Source of the DNA: Rhabditoides inermis
Taxonomy: Eukaryota; Nematoda; Chromadorea; Rhabditida; Rhabditidae
Direction: 5' to 3'
Length of the DNA stretch: 64,000 bases
Assembly (NCBI GenBank): GCA_963966185.1
Contig: CAWZYM010000019.1
Location: 460,501 to 524,500 of the forward strand
The notes beneath the pieces were generated by a model, which saw only the letters and a list, made by a program, of their open reading frames with translations, ran no database searches and was not told the origin of the DNA. Positions 22,723 to 33,449 of this stretch are shown one piece after another. Numbering within the stretch: the stretch's first letter is position 1; each line of letters begins with the position of its first letter. Both the position numbers and the translations under genes were made by a program.

Positions 22723-25700
22723 TCACCTGAGCAGCACGTGCAGCTGGCACAGAATCTCGTCCATCTTTGTCTCCTCCGGGTGCGACGAGTGAGCGGCGCT
22801 AAACCACACATGAATCGATAATCGACCAATATTCGATCGATACTCACCGACTGACGGCTGACTTGAGCTGATCGCACAGCTGCAGCACATGCAGGCCGTA
22901 CACCTAATAAAGATGATGGGTATACCAAAAAATTAATTTTGAGCATTGTGTCACCAACCATCTTCTTCTTCAGCCCTCCAATCGTCCACTTCTCCGTGAG
23001 CCTCAGCTGGTCTGCCAGATCGACGGTAGGAGCAGACTTCGCCTCTCTCTCCTGCTTCTCCTGCTCTCCCTCCTGCTCCTCCTCCTTCTTCTCTCCCTCC
23101 TTGTCCGCCTCCTTGTCCGCCTCCTTCTCCTTCTGCTCCATCCACTCCAGCACCTTGATGCACATACGCACCTCCGCAGACTGGAAATACACAATGAAAC
23201 CACGATGTAACTTCTCCCACTCCATATTACTTATAACCTCCATAGTCACACCTGTCAGTCTTCCCTCTCCTCCTACCTTATGGGTGGCAATGGAGACGAG
23301 TCCTGCTTGCTGTTGCATGTCGATGAGCCACTCGAGCATTCGCGCCGCCACACAGACGCCACGGCTCAGACACGCAGTCAGCAACGTCAACACGTGCCTG
23401 CAAACAGCCAACAGTCAAGTGACAGTACATGTACCTGTGATTGTGATTCGGATGGCAACCTCCATCAATCACCCACCTCCTGGCACACATGGCTGGGACT
23501 TGCCAGCGCACGGCCGGCTCCGTCTTGCCTCCCTCTCCTCCTCCCACTCCCTCGTCTCCCACCAGAGAGTGCAGCTCCCTGGCCGCTGACCACAAGGCGC
23601 GCACGCATGTCTGAAAAGGGAAAATAATAATAATAATAATAATAGAAAGTTATTACCGTGAACATATAAGAACAAGTGCGAGAACCAGCGCGAGGCATCA
23701 TAATGAGCATGATTAGCATAATGAGCTACATATTGTCAACGCCACTCCACCTACCGCCATCTCCTCCCTGTCCTTGTGTCCCTCTGCGCACACCACCCTC
23801 TGCAGTCTGTCCAGAGCGCACACAAACACATCGTGGTGCACGATCCGCTCGGCCACACACAGCAGCTCCTCAACACATCAACATTGTTCTCATTCTATAA
23901 AAGTAAACCATCCATCGAGCCTTGGGACAAGACAGTACATCTGGATCGTGATGGGGATTCATTATATACAAGACCTACCGTGTTCTGCTCCTTGGCGAGC
24001 AGATCGACGAGGGCGAGCTTCTCCCGCAGCAGGGTTATGTCACTCGCGCGGGCAGACATCTCACGCCACGACGACGAACTCACCTGGACGGACACAGATG
24101 GCTTGCGCCAGAGAGATAGCTTTCGATCTACATCGTTTGCAGTTCGAAATTCGGTGCCATAACCTGCCTCTCTTGTTTTGCGCGCTATTGCCGAGAGTTG
24201 ACTCTCCGTCTACCTCTGATCTACCCCATCTCGCGCAACTTATCGCGCGAGCATAGAATTATATGTGCATTCTCCATATATCACCGTGTGCTCACCTGGA
24301 ACAGGTGTATGCACTCGATGGCGGCGCGGCGCTGCGCCGACACGAGAGAGTCGCGAGCTATGCACAGAAGCGGCGACATCACACCGCTCTCCTGAAACAC
24401 GCTCATCAATACCATAACAACATGAATCACAATGCATTCTCAATACTTATACTGTCTCATAAACTGTACTGTTTCATACTAGCACATCAACAATTTCATA
24501 TCAATCCCAATACAATCCACTCACGAGCATCTCCCTGGCGTAGTCTTCCTTGGAGCAGGTGACGAGCTGGCGGACGAGGTCCAGGCCCGCCGCGCACATG
24601 TCCACACACTCCACGTCCCGCAGCGAGAACAGACACCACTCCGTCATCAACACGGCTCAAAGCAAACGGTAATAGGGGGAAGGAACCTCTGAACTTCTGA
24701 AGAAAATTAACTTGAAAGGAAAATGAAAACAGAAGTTGAAACGAATGGGAATAGGCAAGAAGTTCTATGATGATGTGACTGGTAAGATCTTGACAATACT
24801 TACAGTGTTCCACGTCGCCGAGCCGCTTGATACAGCGCTGCGTGCTGGCCATCATCGCCTTGAGCGTCTCCAGAAAGTCCTCGCTCAACAAGTAATCGTC
24901 ACCACAACACAGAGCACAACCCACAAATCGAACAGTCACCACAACACAAAACACAACTCGCACCTGCAGTTGATCATCTCCTCCGGTTTGAACGTGTCGA
25001 TCGCGTCGACAAACAGCTCCCACTGGCTGTCGCTGGCCAGGGGCACGGAGCGACGACTCCACGGAATCCACGTGTACTGCAACGGGTGCATCACAGTCAC
25101 ATCTATGCATGTCAATACAGAATCACATTGGTTCACAATTTCAAAAAAAAAAACGTTAGGTATACAAAAAACATATGAAACGTACCTTGACGCCGCTTGG
25201 TTGGAACGTGTGCATTACAGAATCACACTGGTTTACAATTTCAAAAACGTTTGAAATACAAAATCATAATCGCACTTTGACGCCGCTCGGCTGGAACGTG
25301 CGCATGTCCCAGTCGGGGAGTGTCTCGGCGAGTGCTTCCTCCTCGGTCACCGGCGGCTCCTTCTCCCTGCCCTCGCCGCCCTTCGACGACGCCTTCTCCT
25401 CGTCCTCCGAGATCGTCTGCACATCCCAGTTAGTCATAGCAAGTGTTAAGAAGGCATACCTCCTCGATGACCTCCTCCTCCTCTAGCTCGAGGTCGGACA
25501 CGTCTTCCTCCTCCTGGCCCGCGCCCGCGATCTCCTCCTCGTAGTCCAACTCGTCGTCGTCCACTTCTGAAATCAAGTCAACGTGCAACGACTGCATCCA
25601 AATAAGATGTAAATGCAAGTACCGTACCGTCGTCGTGGTTGGAGCGGTCCTCGTTGTCCTCCTCGACAATCTCGTCGTGCTCCTCTGTCTCCTCATGCTC

Positions 25701-25790
25701 ATCGAGCACTTCTTCCGCTTCCTCGTCTCCCACCTCCTCGTCCTCCATTTCAACAAGCTCAGCGTCGTCAACAACTTCTTCAGACGACAT
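17005..25790 (-). CDS. Large acidic helical protein, virilizer (VIRMA)-like
   Basis: A gene of over 30 exons running from ATG 25790 (one base after a TTGTAG acceptor, probably trans-spliced) to TAG 17005, giving about 1,500 residues. Order: acidic N-terminus (first ~130 residues, rich in Glu/Asp, with EEEDVSDLELEEEE); YTWIPWSRRSVPLAS (exon about 25080-24968); then many short amphipathic helical exons such as ESGVMSPLLCIARDSL (24392-24297); charged Lys/Glu inserts (about 23100, 18760, 17200); and GHTFVEVVPPRGAAAV near the C-terminus, which ends in Glu. Virilizer/KIAA1429, the scaffold of the m6A mRNA methyltransferase complex, has an acidic stretch ending in DLE, then a PYDRELVPL motif, a helical body and a C-terminal VVPPPRG segment. 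The order and motifs match, but the usual N-terminal VIR_N domain is missing. The family call is inference from remembered motifs; another HEAT-like scaffold is possible. One intron has a GC donor (near 18287). Confidence 0.5.
20806..20920 (-). CDS. Alternative terminal exon within the virilizer-like gene
   Basis: After the exon ending DRDDVK (about 21089, phase 0) an acceptor GAAAGCAG opens an exon reading LWREEILIGMEAKEFPELYT and ending VKNGTLMVQK before a TGA at 20808-20806. The next downstream exon (about 20500, LPHLQSALVLACSVL) also fits in phase 0 after DRDDVK. This exon could therefore be an alternative 3' end giving a shorter product, or mark two genes I have merged. Confidence 0.4.
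25185..25310 (-). repeat. Tandem duplication of an exon end and donor site
   Basis: The segment carrying ACGTTCCAGCCGAGCGGCGT, the splice donor and the following intron start (read on the minus strand from about 25310) recurs about 105 bases further downstream as ACGTTCCAACCAAGCGGCGT (about 25210). The proximal copy has donor GTGCGA, the distal copy GTACGT. Confidence 0.75.
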
Positions 25791-26075
25791 ACTACAATCA
25801 GACTTGTTAGTGCAGTGAACATGAAAACGAGAAAACAATTTCAGAAACTACAAATAAACAACAAAAAAGGAACAAACAAAAAAGGATATTCAAATGTATT
25901 CAAAATTTCGTAGTGACAAATGCAACGCTTACTTGGGTGTGGCACAACGAATCTCCACGTGCTTGTCTGCGAATAAACGAAACGGTGTCTGACCGGTGTG
26001 GCACAACAATGCACATCACAGTTTGGAAATTGTTTATCGTCGTTTTTAATTTATCACATTTAAGATTTGCGTTAT

Positions 26076-27362
<1,287 letters not shown>

Positions 27363-28360
27363 CTGATGGTAAAAACAAATTAGAAAGCACATTATTAAAC
27401 TATATAAGAAAGGGACTAGACATACGACGTAAAGAAGAACGTATGATGTCTGGTGATCTAGTCACTGATAAGGATAACACGAGGTATTCCCCCATTGCCT
27501 CTTATCTATAGTGATATCACACATTATATCAGTCGAAAACAAAGTTCGTTTTACTTTCACCAGACGTGTGATGTAAACAACACCTGGGTGATATGGCTAT
27601 TACAAGAACCGTGGAATAAATGCGATAAAACACAACATACCAATACAAAATGCAAATTAAATGTTCTTTTTCAAGTCAGTCTTCCTTTTCGCACTTTGAC
27701 TTTTACCACACCTTGCACAAAAATGAAATTGGACTAGCACTGGTTGCTGGTTGCTGGATGGCCTCGCCGCTGGGCAGTCGTCGAATACCGTAGTGTTTCT
27801 GAAGGATGTCGAGAAACTGCGTGGTCTTCTCCACGTTGTCTCCCTGCGGCGCCTGAGGCGCTAATGAGTTATCAATGAATTTTCCATGAAAACTCTGTGT
27901 TCGATACTTTCACATAAACAAACAAAAGTATACAATATATATTGATAACGGTCGTCCTCATCTGAAGTCGTCGTAATCTAAGAATCTGATAACATCATAT
28001 AGTCATGACGAAGTATGATGTTGAAAAAGTGAGAACATTTGCTCCATTATTACTTCTTTCTACTTTCTTTCACTGACTTCAACATCATCCCCCCAATAAA
28101 CCCAATGAACAGGTTGTGATAGTATTTCCACTGCAGGCAGATTTGACCTTCGGATTCAAGAGGCGCACAATATTTTCCCTGAAGTTTCCTCATTTGTATA
28201 CTCTCCCCCATTCAACGTGTGATGCCACCAAGGGCCTATTGAGCATCGTTGGTCTCGATTCAACGAGCAGCTGTCATTGGATTCGCGGTGATTGGGGAAT
28301 AATGAGCATGTATACGGGCAGCCCGGGTAGGGATCCGGCAGTCTCGCTCCCGAACCGACG
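27363..28360. other. Intergenic stretch between divergent genes
   Basis: Apart from the possible orphan exon at 27713-27852, I see nothing coding. It must contain the 5' regions of the minus-strand GNAT-like gene and the plus-strand secreted gene. There is no clear core promoter motif. Confidence 0.5.
27713..27852 (-). pseudogene. Orphan terminal exon or gene fragment
   Basis: After a CGCCTCAG acceptor the minus strand reads APQGDNVEKTTQFLDILQKH, continues YGIRRLPSGEAIQQPATS and stops at 27713. The composition and codon use look like real coding sequence. No upstream exon is visible before the oppositely oriented gene at 28361. It is either the last exon of a gene whose other exons I cannot find, or a remnant. 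Confidence 0.35.
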
Positions 28361-29828
28361 ATGGCGGTTCCCCTTCTCCTCCTCCTCCTCCTCCTCGCCT
28401 TTGCGAGTCTGCCCGCGAATCACGCGAAAGGGATTCCAGTCATCTGTGAGCACATCTGCTGGAGTCCCCACTTCTTGAGCGCGGTCCTCAATCAGACAGC
28501 CTTTCCCACGGCAACCAATCAAACGGCACGGTGAGTTCTGTTTACAGTTTAGAATATGCAACATGTGATTAGAATTTGCAAAATACACACAGAACAACAT
28601 CTGCAATTTCTTTTCGAACCTCATTTTTGTCACAATTCCATCAATGCCTGGAAACAGTCGAATATGACATCAACCTCACTATTTCAGAATCACGGAACAG
28701 CAAGCAGTGACCGAGTTCCGCTACCACTTCATCACGAACTTCTTCAACCGCGCGAATGGGTCACTCGAGCAGCTGCTGTCGATCGAGAGTCCAGTCAACG
28801 CGCTCATCGACTGCTCTCTAGTAGGCGGTTCGACGCTCTTAGAGATCTAAACTGCTTGTTTTTAGTATAAGGAAAGCGCCACCGACACGACAGTGTACGT
28901 GTACACGTTCGACAGGACAATCCCGCCGGAAGTGATCATGCGAGGATCGGGGATCTCGGCTACACACGATTTCAGGTGCTCGTTGATCTCGTGGACAGGA
29001 CAAAGTATTCCCTCGAACTCGGAGCAGACATCCATCTCTACCACACGAATCACAGTGTATTGGAGCAGAGCAGTGGCTTTGACTACGTGGAAACGGGAAC
29101 TTGTGAGTGGCTTTGAATGTGACATGACATACATCATGACATTACAGCTGCTCGGCTGATGCGGCCTGAAGACTTCACACAGCTGCTGAACCATACATGC
29201 GAGGATGCACTCGTCCCGCTACTCGCAGCAGTGAAGACAGTGACCGATGGACAGAGTGATTACGCTTATATAGGGTGTTCTCTCCGTTCACGGTACGGAA
29301 GCCATATCGTTGCTTGTTTTCTAGACAACATTTCACCGCATTCAACTGCGCTATGGAACAGCGTGAGCTCATTTGACCGTGCGATTCGCTTTTTTTCTTT
29401 AATGGAAACTAACTCTGTTCAGGACTTTCCTACCTTTCTGAAATTTTCTGAAAATTATTTTTGAGTAGATAGTTCTTGTATGACCGACCGCCAAGAACAG
29501 CCGTACCGTGAAGATGGGGGATATCTCATCTTATAGGTCAAATTTTTGTTTTAGTGTCAATCGTATCGATCAACGAACAAATGTTTGGTTTCTTCAACTC
29601 CGCCAAAGGATGGAGTGAATCAGAGATTATCGGATACTGTGCATCACGACCAGTCTGCGGCGCCACTTCTTCTCTTTCCGATTTTACGCCAAAAGTCCGC
29701 AAATGTGAGCATTGAGTACTAACGCAAACCACTGATCACTGTCTTCAGACGATAGCCAATTCATGTATTCTACCAATGAATCCATACAAGACTTCTCAAA
29801 GTCGGCGATCTGCTACACTTGGAATTAA
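28361..29828 (+). CDS. Secreted protein of unknown function
   Basis: The ATG at 28361 starts MAVPLLLLLLLAFASLPANH, a clear signal peptide. Exons: 28361-about 28531, about 28688-28831, about 28866-28932, 28977-29102, about 29149-29280, about 29555-29709 and about 29748-29828 (TAA). Cysteines sit in a spaced pattern (VICEHICW, LIDCSL, NHTCED, GYCASRPVCGA, AICYTW), which suits a disulfide-bonded extracellular domain. Two potential N-glycosylation sites (LNQT, TNQT) lie near the N-terminus. Correct frame between PPE and VLVDLVDRTKY requires a 44-bp intron (28933-28976, GTGATC...TTTCAG). The junction near 29280 is uncertain because only a poor donor (GTTCTC) keeps the frame. No family recognised. 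Confidence 0.65.
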
Positions 29829-29976
29829 CACTTCTACATATATTAAGATGTACCACAAAATGTTAATGTCATTATTTATATCCTACGGAATATGCGAATG
29901 TGATTTTAATACAGCGTGATAATTTATTCGTCAAATTCTTCGGATGATTATTATTTGATATTAACATTTATCTACT

Positions 29977-30158
29977 TTTGTCATGTCTACTTTACGTACA
30001 TGTGTTCGCTCGATGAAGCACTTGATCATGAGACAGCAAATTAAATGGATTCCTGACATGTCTACTTTACGTACATTTTGTCATGTCTACTTTACGTACA
30101 TGTGTTCGCTCGATGAAGCACTTGATCATGAGACAGCAAATTAAATGGATTCCTGACA
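29977..30158. repeat. 100-bp tandem duplication
   Basis: The segment starting TCATGTCTACTTTACGTACA at 29981 repeats at 30081, and a third copy of the 17-base core lies at the junction. It lies in the gap 29829-30227 between convergent genes, with no other feature seen. Confidence 0.9.
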
Positions 30159-30227
30159 AAAATACTCGATAACAATGACAACGTATACAAATATAGACAT
30201 AGTGATATAATAATTTAACAATAAACA

Positions 30228-31026
30228 CTACATTCCAGCTGCTTCGCAACCATATGTTGTGATCTTATTTCCTTTGTTATACCACGCTCCATCTGATCCA
30301 CATTCTAGAAAGCCAGTGACGGTCGATTCAGGCGACTGATGCCATATTCTCATATCCTTATCAGTATTTAACTAAACGTTTTTTTTTAAATGTACTTGAG
30401 TTCGAAAGTGAATTACCGTGATGTATAATACCCATACACGATTCGGGTATTTCTCTGCTACATCACAAAACAAAGTCGCTTTCGCACAATCATCAGTTGT
30501 CTGTAAATGAGCAAATTACTAAATGAGCGAAAATGTTCAACTAACTGATTGTGAGATAGTGGGCTCGGCCATGAAAGCAGGTTCATGACCATTTTCTTCT
30601 TGTTTAAGGCCGAGAAGATCTTTAGTACAAGTAGAACATACTGTAATCACAAATTATGAAATGTTGTTACTCGTCGAAATTTTTCAAGGAACAAGGAACA
30701 AAACAACTTACGGGGAACTGTTTTGGTTGTTGTGATCGAACTAACAGTGTTGGTGGTGGCGGTAGTAGTAGTGGTGGTTAAAGAAGATGTCGTTGACAAG
30801 CTTGTTCTTCTAGTTGTTGCAGTTGTTGTTTTCGATATTGTCGTGGATCCAGTTAAATACGCATCTAAACATTGATGAAAAATACAATAATGTCAATACG
30901 AATCTTACTTGTTGAAGTATAGGGACGAAGTGTTGTCACAGTATCGGAAGGAATAGTTTTCAAACATGGATGAGCAAAATCGAAAATGACTGAACTAAAT
31001 AAGAATAATATGGATATGGAATACAT
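30228..31026 (-). CDS. Secreted mucin-like protein with nematode C6 domain
   Basis: Five exons: 31026-30909, about 30862-30714, about 30644-30548, about 30498-30417 and about 30370-30228 (TAG). The start MYSISILFLFSSVIFDFA is a signal peptide. Residues about 40-90 are a Thr/Ser-rich linker (TTTISKTTTATTRRTSLSTT) likely to be O-glycosylated. The C-terminal ~110 residues match the nematode C6 domain: VCSTCTKDL, TTDDCAKATLFCDV, TVTGFLECGSDGAWY, then ITTYGCEAAGM, with six cysteines at typical spacing. It should be extracellular; C6-domain function is not known. The ATG lies four bases after a TTCTTAG acceptor, suggesting trans-splicing. It converges on the secreted gene at 28361. Confidence 0.75.
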
Positions 31027-31193
31027 TCTACTAAGAATGTGTTTAGATGTTACGATTTCGTGTTTAAATGGATGATCCAATGAAGATGAAGTGTTCTGTT
31101 TAGGCGTCAGAATAAACTTGCTTTTACCTTTTTCATAACCGTCGCGAGTGGACGGAAATTTCGATCCGTATGTTGCTAACACAAATCTCCTTT

Positions 31194-31275
31194 ATCTCTC
31201 TCTCTCTATCTCTATCTCTCTCTATCTCTCTCACACACATACACACACACACACACACACATACATACACACAGA
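31194..31275. repeat. (CT)n(CA)n compound microsatellite
   Basis: A CT/TATC run passes directly into an ACAC run. Confidence 0.85.
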
Positions 31276-31602
31276 ACAATCCGGTACATCAGGTCAATGC
31301 CCTTAACGTGGTGGTAGTGTGTTTTGTGTTTATATGGCGGCTGGCATTCTTCTACATAGCTCTATTTACTCCTAGTACAGCTTACAAAGTGTTAGAGACT
31401 CCAAAATAAAAATGACTAGATGAAGGAAATGCATAAATTTGCGGGTATTTTCAATCCATCTAAAGTGCGCTTATGCTGCCGAGTCGAGTCAAGTGGGCGG
31501 AGCGTGTGTGACAGTGGCGGATCGCGGCATTCGATCGTTATTTTAGGGCTCGCTTTGTCACTTTGAGTTTACATTATCTATTTTAAAAAAAGTTTCACTA
31601 AA

Positions 31603-32260
31603 GGGGTTTTTGGCTACTCGACAGACCCAAACGCTCGTTCGGACTTCTGGGGTCTCCGCGAATATAGTTGCCGCCTAGAGGATAGTTTCTGTTATTGACA
31701 GCCGGGGTCAGTTGGCAAAACTCAATCGCGAGCGAGAGAGGTCAGACGCGCGGGAGAAGGCTAGAGTGTAGCGCGGCTTCTTTGATTCGCGTGCCGGCTT
31801 CTTTGATCAATATTATCGTTTGAATGCGCGCGCGTGTGGTCTCCTCACGACTGGAAGTAGATCAAATGCGACTAGAGGGTAGATCAGTTTTCTACCGTGA
31901 TGCGTCAAACTATCTCCCTGAACAATATTATACACGCTATTTCGTCTTCCTCTCGCGTGTTCGAGCCTCTATCGCATCGATAGATCCAAACACGAGCGTT
32001 TGACCCTAACGAATTTCCATTACAATCCGAGCGATAGAGGGTTCTTTGAGAGTTGATAGAGGCTCGCCTCTGTTCGAGGCACCCTCTATCAACCCTTCTA
32101 TCACCCCTCTATCGAGCTTCTAACGCGCTTCGATCAAGGCTCGTGTTTGGGTCTATCAATGCGATAGAGACGAGTGGACGAACGACGACATAGCGTGCTT
32201 TCACGGAGAGCACAGAGGTCCGAACAAGCGTTAGGGTCTACTGAGTAGCTAAGAACCCTC
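31603..32260. mobile_element. Inverted-repeat (MITE/foldback) element
   Basis: Arms match as reverse complements in three blocks. GGCTACTCGACAGACCCAAA (about 31612) pairs with sequence near 32232-32253. CACGCTATTTCGTC (about 31935) pairs with GACATAGCGTGC (about 32187). CTATCGCATCGATAGATCCA (about 31970) pairs with sequence near 32150-32170. The left arm carries an extra ~250 bases (about 31680-31930), so the arms are unequal. It has no coding capacity, and the divergence suggests an older copy. Confidence 0.6.
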
Positions 32261-32439
32261 CTCAATACAAACCTACTCTTTACAATTTCTACTCCTTAAT
32301 ATTGAATTATTGTCCTTCTGTTCCCAGTCTGACTCTTGCCGCCGCCGATCAAAAGCGCGTCTGTGGATAAATCGCTCTGCATAAAACTGCGTCTGCAAAA
32401 ATCCTACGCATGTCTACTAGGAATCAATGAATCATCGCT

Positions 32440-32506
32440 GATGTGGCCGAATGGTTAGCGGTGTTCCCTAGTAAGCCTGCTTTGCGGGTCCGATTCCCAT
32501 TGTATA
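32440..32506 (+). repeat. tRNA-like unit (SINE or tRNA relic)
   Basis: An A-box-like ATGGTTAGCGGTG (about 32451) and B-box-like GGGTCCGATTCCC are correctly spaced, but the outer stem does not pair. Probably a tRNA-derived repeat. Confidence 0.4.
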
Positions 32507-32659
32507 TAACTTTTCAAGTTCACAAATACTGTTGTTTTGCAAGGACTTACTTAGGTTACAACGAACTGCCACCACTCATGCTCTTTTTGATTCAGCAGCA
32601 CTAATTGGTCGAATAGACTAAAACAAATGTAATTGAACATTTCAGTTATCAAAAATTGC

Positions 32660-33096
32660 TTTTGAAATGTCGTCGTGCACGAAAGTGCGTCTGCGAGAAA
32701 ATCGTTGTGCGCACCAGGCGAGAGAAGACTTGATTCTTGATGTTCCTTCTGGGGGGAGTGTTCTTGATGCCGTGGCGGTGAGAGATGACGCGCGCGGCGT
32801 TCCACTCGTCCAGGACGTCCTTGTTGTTGGCAACCAGCTCCTTGAGGAAGTCGTAGTAAGCGCAGGCACTCGTCGGAAGACTCCTCGTTCCGCCCGACGG
32901 ATAACCTTGTCGTTGATGACGTCGGTGTCGCTGTGCACGACACGCATCATGTCGGCAAACGAGAGCGGACGAGGAGGAGTGGCAGCTTCATTAGCATAAC
33001 CAGATTGGCCGAGTTCTGCTCGCAGGTGGAGGCGAGCGACTTGAGAATTGTGCCATGCGAACGAAGTATAGTGACGACATCAGCGTGCGACATATC
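32660..33096 (-). pseudogene. Decayed retrocopy of an unrecognised gene
   Basis: Read from 33096 down, coding-like sequence continues only by switching frame. It starts MSHADVVTILRSHGTILKSL, then reads ANEAATPPRPLSFADMMRVV and HSDTDVINDKVIRRAERG, then YYDFLKELVANNKDVLDEWN and ARVISHRHGIKNTPPRRNI. No introns are needed, so it looks like a processed copy with at least two frameshifts. The parent family is not recognised. Confidence 0.5.
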
Positions 33097-33449
33097 GTTC
33101 ATCTACACTTTACAGAATGTCCAGTTAAAATAGGTTAATGTAGATATTTACCACTACCCGCGCATGTTATACAGGTACAACAATGCAACGTTGTTTTTTG
33201 ACATCAACTTTGTGCAATTGTGACGTGAAACAGTATATCGTTACATTTTTAGTCATTTCGCGTGTTCAATGGCTCGGATCATTATGGTCAGTATCCGAGG
33301 AGATGCGGCACGATTAATGGCCTCATCCGCCCCCATCTACGTGGGACAGCGGTATCCACGCTCATTCTTCTTCCCTTCTGAATTCACTTTCAGCTGTAAC
33401 TCATCCATTTATTATTGCCTACTCAAACAGTTACTGAGTTATTTAGGTA

